Shown piece after piece: positions 31,430 through 43,285 of a stretch of DNA of 64,000 bases (the first letter of the stretch is position 1; each line of letters begins with the position of its first letter). The stretch covers positions 65,335,966 through 65,399,965 of the forward strand of contig CM038040.1 of the NCBI GenBank assembly GCA_021397845.1, written 5' to 3'. Made by a program: the position numbers and the translations under genes. The notes beneath the pieces were generated by a model. The model was not told the origin of the DNA. It made no database searches and was given only the letters and a program-made list of their open reading frames with translations. The stretch comes from Areca catechu. Taxonomy: Eukaryota; Streptophyta; Magnoliopsida; Arecales; Arecaceae.

Positions 31430-32182
31430 TGTATTATAATAATTTCTATCTAATTAATGGTGCTTCATAAACTTTGATACCTCTATTGTATGTTACAAGT
31501 TAAACAAAATCAAATTCGCATCTAAAGATGCTTCACAAATTTTGTTATAAAAAAAAACTAGATTGTATAGAAGATGCTATCCCAGTCATCATAAGTTGAC
31601 ATGGCATCATTATATGTATTATAATAATTGGGATTGCCAATTGTGATGTTTTTTTGATATGTCCATTGTACATTCTAAGCTAAAGAATATCATTTTTGTT
31701 TCTAAAGATGCTTCACAAATTTTGTTATAAAAAAATAAAAATTTTTTATATGCATATCCCCCTAAATATTAAAATTTACGTGAATACCCTTTTAAAATTC
31801 ATATTTGCTTGTATATCCTTATAAAATTCTATTTTTGTATGTATATCCTTCACTTAACATACTGTTAACATTATTAACTAAAAACATTTTTAAAAAAAAT
31901 TAAAAATTAATAAAATTTATCAAATGATATTATTATACCTGAAAAGGATGGTGGTTAATGGATCCTGAAACCAATCTATTTTTCCATCTCTTCTATTATG
32001 TAAAGGGTATTTTTATAAAAATAATATTTAAAGAGGGCATAGATATAATTAGTGATTTAAGGAGAGTATTCACGTAAAATCAAATATTTTGAAGGGTATC
32101 CGGATAAAAAACCCAAAAAATAAATTAGATTGTATAAAAAATGACATCACAGCCGCCACAAGTTACCATGGAGTCATTATGA
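31430..32182. repeat. Tandem duplication, period about 183 bp, second copy split by a MITE
   Basis: Copy A (31430-31612) and copy B (from 31613) share tgtattataataatt, tctaaagatgcttcacaaat followed by tttgttataa (31521 and 31701), and agattgtata with caagtt-accatgg/atgacatgg downstream. In copy B the sequence jumps from 31739 to 32115 around a MITE. The copies differ by many substitutions. Confidence 0.7.
31740..32114. mobile_element. MITE, Mutator-like, about 375 bp
   Basis: Long imperfect inverted repeats of roughly 50-60 bp are present. The left end has ttttttatatgcatatccc and acgtgaatacccttt. The right end, reverse complemented, has ttttttatccggataccctt and acgtgaatactctcc. The flanks aaaaaataaa (31730-31739 and 32115-32124) form a perfect 10-bp duplication, within the 8-11 bp usual for Mutator-like elements, though it is low-complexity. 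The unfilled duplicate at 31551 supports the borders. No coding capacity. Confidence 0.65.
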
Positions 32183-33097
32183 AAACCCTTTGTTTTTTTT
32201 TACGTGAAGGAAAAGTTGGCGGGGGGCTGTTTTTGGGAATGGGTTTACGTGAACCAAATCAAATCAACAGCAGTATTCCTATTCTCTATAAATTTAAAAA
32301 AAGTCTAACTATTTTTAGACATTGATCTAAGGCTTGTGTGCCTTTAGTTTCGACATCTCAAGCACATTCTTAACTTATTTAGCTTATATAATCATAGTGT
32401 TCAAGCCCATAAGAAAAGTTGAGTAACAAGCTTTGAATAATGCAGTTATCACTAGACTACTAAAGAAACAAATTCTTTGAGGCAACAAAACAAGTTGCCA
32501 ACTTTTCTCAAAATCTCCAATGTATTAAGTTGGATTCCAATTCTAAGAATTCTTATGGTTTGCAAAATTCAACTACAAGATGGCATGAATAGAGAGCTCT
32601 TCCCCACTTTTTTTTAAAAATTTAATCTAGGGAAGAAACATAGTTAGAAGAAGCATTTTTATAACTAAGAGATCAAATTGTTCAATCAAGTATACTCTAA
32701 ACTATTTAAAAGAATAGTACCCTATAAGCCAATTATATGAATAATTTTTTAAATTATTCTTTATATTATCTTCCTACTCATATATATGATATTAATTAAT
32801 TATTAATAAAATAGATATTTTTGTTTCATCATGTGCTGCATCTTATTAGTTGACTAAGATTATGGTGAATCCCATAGATTAGGATAATGATTTTAAGGGC
32901 TATAATGAAATTATACCAGTAAGATCTAAAACTTTGATAGTTCTAATTTAAAATATTTCTAGTTATAGGATCAATGAGTCAGGAATCAATGATTCCGGTA
33001 AGACTATCACATCATATGCATGCTTGACTATCACATCCTATACATGCTTGATTGAGAATGTAATTAATCTCATAATTACTTATGTAATGATACTAAT
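32183..33097. other. AT-rich spacer
   Basis: No gene was seen. Short open frames are chance. Confidence 0.4.
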
Positions 33098-34688
33098 TAT
33101 TGATTCCAGAAATAATTTTGATGATTACAAAATATTGGAGCATGAATTCTATACTAATACTTTTTAAATATTTAAGAATATTTTTGTAAAAAGCTTTTCA
33201 ATGCATAACCTTTAATTAAAAATTCTATAGAATATTGGAATAGTTAGCGAGTTCATTTGTATCAATGATAATCTCTTTAAGAACTCTATGTAACAATTGG
33301 AATGTATGTGTTCAGCTCTTAAATTTTTAAAAATATTTTTAAATATAGAAAATTCTTTTGTACTTATTAAGTTTTCTTAGATGCTTTGAAAGATTTTTGT
33401 ATCATGGAAAGAATAGAGAAGCTATCTTTTGTATTTCAAATAATATGTATATTTCTATAAATTCTTAGAATCACTTGGAAGATACTTGGAAGGCATTTGA
33501 AAGCTTTAAGGAGCAAAATCTTTTCAAAGTCTTGAAATTTTGGGGTTCAGGTTGCAAGAGCCGACTTGTACTAGAAGAGCCAACTCTGGCATGGCACACT
33601 CACTGATACAGTTCAAAAGAGCTGACTCCTGTTTTGGCAAGCCTTCTCTCTCAAATAGGTAGAAATCTAATTTTCTGGATACTGTGAAAATAAGCTGACT
33701 CCTATTCTGCAAGCTTTTTCTCTCAAGAAGGATAGAAAGTAAGTTTTTGAAGACTATTCAGAAGAGATGTCTCTTGTTCTATGAGCTTTCTATCTTAGAG
33801 AGATAGAAACTTAATTTTCTAGACACTACTAATTTGAGCCGACTCCTCTACTACAAGATAATTCTTATTCCATGGATTGCAACAGTATCGGCTAGTTCTA
33901 GAACTTATAGAATTCGATTTTCAAGATTCTTAATGGCTATTTCTTGGTTTCCAATGGCTATAAATTGTTAGAAATGACTTTAAACATATGAAAAAATATT
34001 TGGAAAGATATAAATTCTTGGATTGAAGTCAAAAGAAAAATACACTTGAAAAAGAATTTGAGTATTCATTCTAATCATTGAGAATAAAGAAAATATTCTG
34101 TGTAGTCATTGAAAACTTAAGAGAAACTCAACTTCATTCCACCTAACTACTTGAAGCATTAAGTGATGATTGAAGAGGGCATTGAAAAGCAACTTTTGAA
34201 ACCTTTAAGCAACTATATATCAAGCTTCAACTGCAACAATCAGCTCTTTTTAGAGTTTATTTTCTGTTGCTCTAATTTCATACTTTTGAGTTATTGTTTG
34301 TTTCAGTAGAGAGCTAAAATTTTGAATTGGATTTGGGTTTTGATTGGTGATCCTTGAAAAATCAATTGAATTGTTTGTAAGCCTGTAAAATAAATATTGT
34401 ATTTGGGTTTTGGATTGTGATGCCGAATAAAAAATTTGGTTGTATTCTTGTGAAAATATAGTAAAAATTCTAAGAGATCCTTGGATAGTGGAGCAGGAGT
34501 TGGGATTACTCCGAACCATTATAAATTTATTATATTTTTGTGATTGTTTATCTCTTTTACTCTCTCATTTTACTTTCATAAATCATACTACACTTGGTTA
34601 GAATTCGATTAAAGTTTTAAAGGCATAAACTTATTTTATTTTTCAAAAATCTAATTTATCTCCTTTTGGATTTTCGGTCTGGGCAGTA
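33098..34688 (+). repeat. 5' LTR of the SIRE-type element
   Basis: The start (tattgattcc, expected TGTTGACTC) aligns with the 3' LTR start at 49029 through ttttgatgattacaaaatat. The end reads ttttcggtctgggcagta. Near the end a promoter-like gaaccattataaat (34513-34526) matches the same place in the other SIRE LTRs (26127, 50162). Degenerate agagccgactcctg words recur at 33550-33850. Confidence 0.65.
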
Positions 34689-34690
34689 AG

Positions 34691-34703
34691 TGGTATTAGA
34701 GCC
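34691..34703 (+). promoter_or_regulatory. Primer binding site, initiator tRNA-Met type
   Basis: The sequence tggtattagagcc matches the TGGTATCAGAGCC primer site with one change and lies two bases after the LTR. Confidence 0.75.
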
Positions 34704-34743
34704 ACGTCTCAGTATTGCTAATCTAATGATTAGGAGAAAAGAT

Positions 34744-36447
34744 TATGACAACCCATATGAGCACTTCACTAGCCGAAGAACAATCCAGTAACAGACCTCT
34801 ACTTTCCAATGACACCCATTACATATATTAGAAGGCTGGAATGTGAATCTATATTTAAGCCATAGATTTTCAATTATGAAGAGTGATCATAAAAGGTCCT
34901 TACATATCTACTAAAATGATTAATGGCATAGACATTCCAAAATCGAGAGACGAATGGATTGATCATGACATGAAGATGGCTGAAATAAATATAAAAGCCA
35001 TGAACCTCTTGTATTGTGCACTTGACCCCATTGAATTTAACCAAGTTTTTACTTTCAATTCTGCAAAGAAAATTTAGGATGTACTTCAAGTCATTCATGA
35101 AGGCACAAACCAAGTTAAGAATTAAAAAATTAACTTGCTCATGTACAATTATAAATTATTCAAAATGGAATCCACTGAAAACATTTCTAAAATATTTATA
35201 AGGTTTACAGATATTATTAACGGTCTCAAAAGTTTAGGACATACTCTAACAGTGATTTGGTGGATAAAATCTTTTGATTACTATCGAATAAATGGGATAC
35301 AAAAGTCACTATAATTTAGAAAGCTAAGGATATCAACAACTTACCATTGGAAGAGCTTCTTGGATTCTTAATGATGTATGAACTTAATATAAAGTGCTAC
35401 AGCAATGATGAAGGAAAGAAAAAGAAAATAATAGTTTTCAAAGTTTCAACTGAAGGAGAAAAGAAAGAAGAAGAGGAAAGCTCCTCATCTGAAGAAGATT
35501 TAGGAGATGATGATATGTCCCTTATGATAAGAAGGTTTAGGAGATTCATGGGCAAGGGTAGATCAAAGTTTAGAAAGAGATACTTGGCTAAGGAATACAA
35601 AGTAAGGAAAAATATAAATAGAAGGATAAGGATCAACAACCCATATATTATGAATGAAAAAAATTGGAACATTATCGATCAGACTATCTTATGTTGAAAG
35701 AGAGCCATAAGAAGAGCAAGAAAAAGAAAGCTATGGTTTTAACATAAAGCGACAGTAACAAATCAGGCTCCAATGAAGAGAAAGAGTAAATAAAGTCTAC
35801 TAATCTATGCCTAATGGCTTTAGAAGATGAGGTTTGTTCTGAATCTAATATTAAATTTATTTTTCATGAATTACATACAGTTTTTTTTTATTTGCTTGCT
35901 AAATTCAAGAAAGCTGGTTTAAAAAATAAAGCTCTCAAGCAATCAAATAATACTTTACTTAAAAAAAGGAGGCCTTAAAAAAAAATGATGCTTTGTAAAA
36001 AAGAAATGGACATTCTACTTCAAAGAAACAAAGCATTGAAAAAGGAAAAGATGAATCTATTGAGAAAAACAAAAGTTTGCAAGAAGAAAACAAAAAAATT
36101 TGCAAAAAGAAGTAGAAGACTAAGACCTTTTGTTGATAAGCTAACATTAAGCTCTAATATACTAGAGCTAATACTTAAGAACCAAAGAAAAATGAACAAT
36201 AAAGATGGAATTAGATACAACTCAAGATTTAATAACAAATATTCAGCAAATAGATCTTCTACATCTAACAAAGAGCAAAAATATAATATTATTTATTTTT
36301 GCTATAATGGAACTGCACACAAAGCTTATGAGTGTAGCCTAAGAAAGAAAAATAAAAATAAAGTTAAAAAAAACTGGATTTCTAAAAGAACCATGATGAC
36401 TAACTCCAAAAGATTCAAGAAAGCTTGGATACCAAAAAACCTTATTT
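34744..36447 (+). pseudogene. SIRE gag
   Basis: It starts MTTHMSTSLAEEQSSN and is soon broken by stops. Readable blocks are SRDEWIDHDMKMAEINIKAM, LQVIHEGTNQVKN, SIRFTDIINGLKSLG-type sequence and LPLEELLGFLMMYEL, which match the UBN2-type gag of SIRE elements. A Lys/Glu/Ser-rich hinge follows. The zinc knuckle at about 36297-36340 reads CYNGTAHKAYEC, so the second Cys of C-x2-C is lost. At least eight stops or shifts are present. Confidence 0.7.
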
Positions 36448-36479
36448 GATTTATTTTGTAGGGATGTCTTGCAGTCCAA

Positions 36480-37046
36480 GGATCTAAAAGAAGATGGTCC
36501 TTGGATAATGGTTGTTCAAGGCATATAACATGTAATAAAGAATAATTCTTCATCTTAGAAATAAAAGAAGGTGGCATTGTAACAATTGGAGATAATGATA
36601 AAGGAAGAATAATTGGTATTGGTAAGATCAAAATCATCATTTCAATATTCAATGAAAATATATTGCTAGTAGATAAGTTGAAACATAATTTATTAAGTAT
36701 TAGTCAATTATATAATAAATAGTTCAAAGTATGAATCTTTAATGTTCATAGTTACTAGTTTTTTTGATTCAAGCATTAAATTTACAGGACATAGACTTAA
36801 AAACATATACATGATAGGCTTAAATGATCTAACCATGAAGAGTAGTATAAGTCTAGTGGCAATGAATACTAAAATCAAGAAAACTAGTTGACTTCGGTAT
36901 AGAAGACTTGGACATGTGCTAGCATGTATACTTTATCTAAATTAATCTCTAAAGACTTAGTTAAAAGTTTATCTAAATTAAATTTTGAAAATGATCATAT
37001 ATGTGATGCTTATCAATATGGTAAACAAACTAGGAAGAATTTTAAA
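36480..37046 (+). pseudogene. SIRE protease and GAG-preintegrase region
   Basis: The protease motif is WSLDNGCSRHITC (about 36493-36530), where SIRE elements have D-S-G-C-S-R-H-M-T. The active-site Ser is Asn. Downstream LLVDKLKHNLLSISQLY is the conserved end of the domain. The GAG-preintegrase region is seen in RYRRLGHV and KLNFENDHICDAYQYGKQ, the zinc-binding H-x-x-C-x2-C area with its Cys pair damaged. Confidence 0.65.
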
Positions 37047-38082
37047 TTAAAAAATATTGTTTCAACATCTAGACCCTTAGAGCTAATATACATGGATTTA
37101 TTTGGACCAATTAGGACCACAAGCCTTAGAGATAAGAAATATGGACTTATGATAGTAGATAACATTTCTAGATTTACTTGAATATTATTTTTGGCACACA
37201 AAGATGAGGAATGCACTATTTTTCAGAAATTTTATAGAAAGGTTTCAAATTATAAAAATCTATCAATTATTTCAATAATAAGTAATCACAACATAGAATT
37301 TGAAAATTAATATTTTGAAGAATTTTGTCATGAGCATTGATCACAATCTTTCAGCTCCAAGAATACTACAATAAAATGGTGTTGTAGAGAGAAAGAACAG
37401 AACATTAGAAGAAATGGCCTGAGCAATGTTATGTGTGACAAAAATATAGTTTCAACTTCTAGACTTTTAAAACTAGCTACTACACATGGACTTATTTAGA
37501 TTTATTAAGATCATAAGTCTAAGAGAAAAGAAATATAGACTTGTGATAGTAAATAATTTCTCTTACTTGGATTTTATTTTTATCTCATAAAGATAAAGTA
37601 TTTATAGTATTTTTAAAGTTTTATTGAAAAGTTTTGAATTAAAAGAACTTATCAATTATTTCAATTCAAAGTAATTATGGAATTGAATTTGAAAATCAAA
37701 AATTTAAAAACTTTTGTAATAAAAATACAATTGAACATAATTTTTCTAGCTCAAGAACATCACAACAAAATGGTGTTGTTGAAAGAAAAATAAAATCTTA
37801 GAAGAGATAGCCTGAACCATATTATGTGAAGGCAATTTTCAAAATATTTTTGGTTTGAAGCTATTAATACTACTTGTTATATCTTGAACAGAGTTTTAAT
37901 TTATCCAATTTTAAAGAAAATCTCCTATAAACTTTGAAAAGGTAGAAAACCCAATATTAGCTACTTTCATATTTTGAATATTGTTGTTTTATTTTAAATA
38001 ATGGAAAAGATAATTTGAAAAAAATTGTTGTCAAGTCGAATGATTGTATCTTTCTTGGTTATTCCACATCCAGCAAGGCATA
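37047..38082 (+). pseudogene. SIRE integrase core, present as two diverged tandem copies
   Basis: Copy 1 (about 37047-37437) reads PLELIYMDLFGPIRTTSLRD, then KYGLMIVDNISRFT, and continues with stops to the NGVVERKN-type Glu motif region. Copy 2 (about 37440-37835) begins again with the same nucleotide words (aatatagtttcaacttctag), repeats the Asp-motif and Glu-motif regions, and ends with the same agcctgaaccat/ttatgtg. After copy 2 the normal order resumes with FEAINTTCYILNRVLIYP and CIFLGYSTSSKAYR. The gypsy insertion then interrupts at 38088. Copies share order and length but differ at many positions. Confidence 0.65.
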
Positions 38083-38087
38083 TAGAG
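38083..38087. other. Target site duplication (left), TAGAG
   Basis: The 5-bp tagag precedes the LTR at 38088 and recurs at 44650-44654 after the other LTR. The match is perfect and fixes the insertion borders. Confidence 0.85.
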
Positions 38088-39451
38088 TGATGCGGAACTA
38101 TATATGCATGCAATTATTTTTCTTTGTATTTTTAAATATTAAGTTATAAGTTTTAATCCCGAAGATCAGACTAAGGAACGATGTAAAGAGTTCTATATGA
38201 AAATGAGAAGCTAAAAGCATGCATAACAGGACCTAATAAGCAATAGAAAAAGGGACTACCAAGGCTGAGAAGTCTCGGTTGGGCTAGTTCATCTCCAAAG
38301 GCTACTGGCAGGCAGAGGGGGTGTACTTGACAATGGTTGATGCGTCTGATACCGATCATATGTGAAGGGGTCGCTCTCACTCCCGGATGCGGCCTGAAAA
38401 ATCAAGCCAGAGACCCGCGGCTTCTCGGCTTTCTGCTCGGTGATCCGATTGCGGCCCGGTTAGAGTCGTTGGATTCGTAGAAGCCGAGGGACCTATAAAC
38501 AACCTTTCAGAGGTAAGGAAACAAAGCAAGGATGAAGTAGTAAAGGGAAAATAGCAAGGGGAAGAAGATTTTGAGGTTGGGTGGCTAAGGTTTGGAGAGC
38601 TAGATGGCGGCTGGAGACAGGGTGCAGAACACTAAGAAGAAGGAAGGGCTCACACAGAATCCCTTATAGCACACAGTAGGTAGCACATAGTAATTGGAGA
38701 AATTCAATATTATTTCATGATAAAAAGTTATTAAATCTTCATACAAGGGGTCCCTTATATAGAGTCATGAGACTTAGGGCTTAAGCAAAAGAAAACAAGG
38801 AAAATAAGAGGTGACCACTTTCTTCCTAAAGTGTGAGGCTGAATATATAGAAGAAAACACTCTCATGTCATACAAAATCTCTCCAAACAAGGTAGGTAGT
38901 GGACATCTAAAGAGGGGGACCACTTTTTTCCTAAGCAAGCTAGCATGAATCAAGGGATTCATGTTTATCTATTTTGACTTTTCTTCTTGTCATGTTGGCG
39001 TGTGGAGTTAGTGTGCTTGGGGTGTGGAAGGGATGTGCTGGCGTGTGGTCATCAACTCCTCATGCATGCGCCGACTTCATGATCCTCCAAGTAATCCTAG
39101 GTGGCAAAATTCAGGGTGTGACTGGGACTCCATGCGGCTACTGAGGTGGCATGCTGGGTGGTGTCCTTCACATGCTTGAGTCTTCTTTGACTGGGCTTGA
39201 CTCAAATAGACTCAATACAACTGGACATGCTTACAAGACTCGGAATATGATTAGCTCAATATGAGCTGACTTGACCAACTAATCCAAAACCATAATGGTA
39301 TGGATCAAATGCTACATACAGGACTCAATTAATAAAAATGACAACTCAAATAGGTTAAGCCCTTATTACAAATAGACTCAAACACTACTATGTAATCCAT
39401 AGAGGGTTTAGAAATCTTTGTCTTATTCTGGTGCCTCTGGTGTCCCCACCA
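38088..39451 (-). repeat. 3' LTR (minus-strand sense) of the chromovirus-type element
   Basis: In element sense it starts TGGTGGGGACACCAG (right end 39451) and finishes CCGCATCA (left end 38088). A TATA box ctctatataaggga lies on the minus strand at about 38752-38765. By eye the LTRs differ at roughly 5-8% of positions, with no net length change. Confidence 0.8.
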
Positions 39452-40010
39452 ATTCTCCCGGGATGGGAGGAACTCGACCCTGTCGAGTAAGGATCACACT
39501 GGCTCACATATCTCTCGAGAAGGTCTGGGTTGGGGCGCTGTAAGTCCTCTCGAGAAATCCATGAATCATTCGACTCTGGCTTGCCTTGCCATCGAACCAG
39601 GTAGCGTTGATAGCCACGATCCCAGGTCATGATGGCTTGATCATCCAGGACACGCTCGATCCGTTCTCCTCTCTCAGGCCAATTTATTGACAGACACTCT
39701 AGGTTAGGGTCACTCACAATGGAAGGAGTAGGTCCAAAGGCCTCATTGGGTATCGCTGCCGGTTCCCTATACTCAACCAGGTTTGCGATATTGAAGGTAA
39801 AACTAATGCCCAAATCCAGAGGCAAATCTAACACATAGGCATTTGGTCCAACCCTATCTATCACTTTAAAAGGTCCGGCTCCATGAGCATGAATCTTCTT
39901 AACGGTCCCAGGTGGGAACCGCTCAGGCCTAAGCCTAATCATGATAGAATCCCCTACATCAAATTCCTTGGCCCTTCTTCGGGAATTAGCTAGTTTCTTT
40001 TAAAATTAGT
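39388..40010 (-). pseudogene. Integrase C-terminus with chromodomain
   Basis: On the minus strand MIRLRPERFPPGTVKKIHAH continues to AGPFKVIDRVGPNAYVLDLP, the GPY/F region of plant gypsy integrases. The chromodomain follows: ERVLDDQAIMTWDRGYQRYL, then VRWQGKPESNDSWISREDLQ. It has the Y-L-V-R/K-W-x-G core and the W-x-x-x-E/D-x-L block. From 39942 to 39388 there is no stop. Upstream the frame is readable back to about 40010 (RRAKEFDVGD-type) and then lost. The coding frame crosses the LTR border at 39451 and ends inside the LTR, so the last 21 codons are LTR-encoded. The domain would guide insertion by binding histone marks. Confidence 0.8.
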
Positions 40011-40414
40011 GCAGGTGGTGAACATGCTGGGCACATGCAGACTCCTAACGGATGATGCAAAGGACTCAACTAACACCTAACAGACTTAACTATGCATTCC
40101 TATTGAAAGAAATTTTATTGAACTCTTTGGACCTAAACCTGAGAGATTATAGGTTCTCTAGGTTCGATCCTAGCTTGACATGCACATGAAAACTTACAAT
40201 GGGCTCATAGCAAATTCTATAGAGTATGCCAAAAGTAAGATGCAAACCTAACATGCATAATGAATGTATGCAGTATGCTAATCTCAACTAAATGCAATCT
40301 AAAGATCCTAGAAATGCTGGAGGTGTCTAGAAAGGGCAGAAAATAAGAAGTGGGTTCATAATCAGTCTGGTAGGGTAGGAAAAAAGGTTCAGGGTTAGGT
40401 GGATACAATAGAAT

Positions 40415-40870
40415 TTAAGAAGGAGTGTTAGGGACTAATCCTAGACTAATGAGGCTAACCTTACGAAGTGGAGGTATATCTACAGGGTTTGAATAGTGGA
40501 AGGATGGGTTACTAATCTCAGGGAAGAGGTCCTTAATGGGAACTATAGGAGGGGGCTCATCCTGAGAGTACTGATTCAAAGAGATCAGGTCCTTAATAAA
40601 TTCTTCTGGTTCTTGTATTTTAGGACTAGACTCTGTAATTTGGCTCCCCTCTATGATTTCCTCTGGTAAGGTTCTTGCAGCAGTATCTAAGTTCTCCTCC
40701 TCTAATTGTTCTTCCACTATAGGTTCCTCTACTAGACTTAACTCATAGGTGGCCTCTTTAGATTTCTCAATGGACTCAGGAGTTTCTTTCTCTAAATTTT
40801 CAAGGGATTCATCCTCTTCAAAGTCCTCTCCTTCATATTCATCTACTAAACTAGGATCAGCCTCATACAT
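40415..40870 (-). pseudogene. Acidic spacer region between gag and the missing protease
   Basis: A Glu/Asp/Pro-rich open frame of 151 codons (EYEGEDFEEDESLENLEK, then VEEPIVEEQLEEENLD). Similar low-complexity acidic linkers lie between the zinc knuckle and protease of some chromoviruses. No enzymatic motif. It continues the gag region in the same order and is followed by the pol deletion. Confidence 0.55.
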
Positions 40871-41049
40871 TTCTATCTCAGGATCATTAATGGGTTTTGG
40901 GGTTTTTTCCTTGCAAACTAATGGGATAGGAGTAGTAGGCTGGTCTAAAAGAAGTTGGCTAGGTTTGGACTTAGGTTCAAGGGAATTAACCTTATGGACT
41001 TAGATTGACTAAATATGAGTTCCCTCTGATTTGACTCAAATTCCAAGGC

Positions 41050-42258
41050 TCTGTGATAGGCTTCCTCTATGTCCTCTAGCTCACCTAAGTGTAGGGCACT
41101 AACTGGGCACTAGCTAGTAAAGTGGCCTGGTTTTCGACATTTAAAATAGGTTTTCTGGGGATTGGGACTCCTGTGGACCTCTACAGATTTTCCTCTATCA
41201 TCTCTACGGGTCAAAGGAGTACTAGGCTGGGGTCGACTCGAGTCAGGATGACTCAGAGTGGGTCAACTCGGATTAGGTCGGCTAGGGATGGGTCGGCTCT
41301 AGTGGGACTGGCTAGCTCCTAGATACTGACTAGGGTATCTAGTGGGCTCGGGTTTTCGGTAGATGGGCCCTCTCTGGAAATGCTCATAATCCCTAGCAAT
41401 CTGGTAGGCATTGTCCAAGTCCCTAACCTCTCTCATGTAGAGCTCCCTCTTAATATCATCTCTCAGGCCAGCCCTAAACCTAGACAGAACAACATCCTCG
41501 AACTTATTTGAGTCACATCGCATGGAATACTCATCAAATTTTCCGATGTACTCATCTAGACTTCTGCTACCCTAATTCAATCGCTGCCATTGATCCATTA
41601 AACCATAATGATACGATGGTGGAACGTATTTCCCTCTAAGCTTACCCTTCATGGCCCTCCAGGTGACTATGGGATCATGACCTCCTAGTCTAAGTGTTCT
41701 CTCAACACTAGCCCAATATAACCTGGCCTCTCGGACCAACTTAAGCTTGGCAAACCTAAACTTATGCTCCTCCGACATATCGTACCATTCAAAATATTGA
41801 TCAACTTCTCCCTCCCAATCTATATAAACCTTAGGATCATGACAACCATCAAAAGTGGGGGCATCAAGTTTAATGTGTCTATAGGATCTATCCTCCTGGT
41901 CTATGAAGTCCTGATTGGGTCTCCTTGGATGAACCTCTGGGACTGGGTCATGACGATGGGCTCTCCTAGGTTCAGCCTCAAAGTAAGGATCAGGGTTTGG
42001 GGTCCTCTTAGGTTCAGCCTCATAGTATGGGTCACGATGAGGGGTTCTCTTATGATGGGGAGGCGACTCAGGATCTGGCTTACTATGAGGCCTACGTGCC
42101 TCCTCTCGGTTTCCAAGTCGATTGTCTATATGTTCAAACCTATGGTTCATCTGGGCCATTTGATCTACAAGGGCTTGAATTTGGGCTTCCAGCTTATCCA
42201 TGGGTTCAACCAAAGATGGAGATGGTGGATGATATGATGCTCCTGATCTAGTGCTCAT
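41050..42258 (-). pseudogene. Chromovirus-type gag
   Basis: It starts MSTRSGASYHPPSPSLVEPM at 42258, then a coiled coil (DKLEAQIQALVDQMAQMNHR) and a Pro/Arg-rich linker. The gag core is FDGCHDPKVYIDWEGEVDQY, followed by KLRGKYVPPSYH. One TAG near 41574 interrupts the frame, after which LDEYIGKFDEYSMRC and LRDDIKRELYMREVRDL are readable. The zinc knuckle near 41120 reads FKCRKPGHFTS-x-C with its first Cys changed. Only three or so stops are visible, so gag decayed less than the host SIRE element. Retained gag with lost pol is typical of non-autonomous 'TR-GAG' elements. Confidence 0.75.
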
Positions 42259-43270
42259 GCAAGACTCAATACTGACTCGACTATAGCTGCCTAGACCTAG
42301 AGCCCAATCAGAATGGGTTGACTTAACTTACACACAACTCAAATCCTAATCCTTCAATCTGGCTAAGTAAGAGATGGGATGGTGGGAGGCCCCCCTGCTC
42401 TCGCAGGGACCCAATTAAGGAACCATCGATTTGCTTAGATCGTTTGACACTGTACCTCTTGCCTAGACACCAATATCCAGTAATAAAAAATGAATTTGGT
42501 GCACTAGTCATCCCACAAAGACTGAACCCGACCGATGGGTGTCCCTAGCCCACTATGACATATTAAGTCTAGTTAATTTTAGATTAGGCTCGGGATCAAA
42601 TGCAAGGGATGTGGTTTTGGGCTAAGGAGAGGTTATCAACTCCTCCCCTTATTTGACATATAGAAAGTGCCCTTAAAGTAATTTATGCAATAATGGCAGG
42701 TAGATGAAAATGCAAATTAGGATTTAGGTGTTTTGGTATTTTTTGAATATATGTAAAATTTTTTTGTTTTAGGATTTTTCTTAAACAAAAAGATAATTGT
42801 AGATTATGATCTAATATGCAGGAAATATGCTAAAATTAAAAATATGCAAAGATTATATTAAAAACCCTGAACTTTCCGAAATCGGTTTTGCTGCTAAAAC
42901 AGAGCAGAACTGTTCTCAGGCAGTGTTTCGGCTGGGATAAAATCCACAGATCAAAATAATTCCTGATAAAATTTTGAAAATTAATTTGAATTATGAGGAA
43001 TCCAGCAAAACAAATTTTAGATTTTTCTGAATTTTCTGTGGATAGAAACAATTAAAAAATAGGGTATATACTGAGAAGGCCGAAAATAAAAAAAATCATA
43101 AGGAACTCTTTGTGTTATTCTTCAGGGGTCAATTCACAGCGGCACCCCTACCACCATAAGAGATCTCATCGATTGGGAAAGAGGGGTTTGAAGCCCTACT
43201 AGTCTCCTATGACCGGATGGCCATGGTGAAGCACCCGAACTAAATATCCAAAGAAAATTGAGCCCAAACA

Positions 43271-43285
43271 GGCTCTGATACCAAA
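43271..43285 (-). promoter_or_regulatory. Primer binding site, initiator tRNA-Met type
   Basis: The minus strand reads TTTGGTATCAGAGCC directly after the 5' LTR. It is an exact match to the TGGTATCAGAGCC consensus and proves the minus orientation. Confidence 0.85.

Noticed and set aside
35397..36271. Hydrophobic Leu/Phe/Ser-rich frames on the minus strand, membrane-protein-like
   Set aside because: They are the antisense of Lys/Glu-rich, A-rich gag sequence of the SIRE element.
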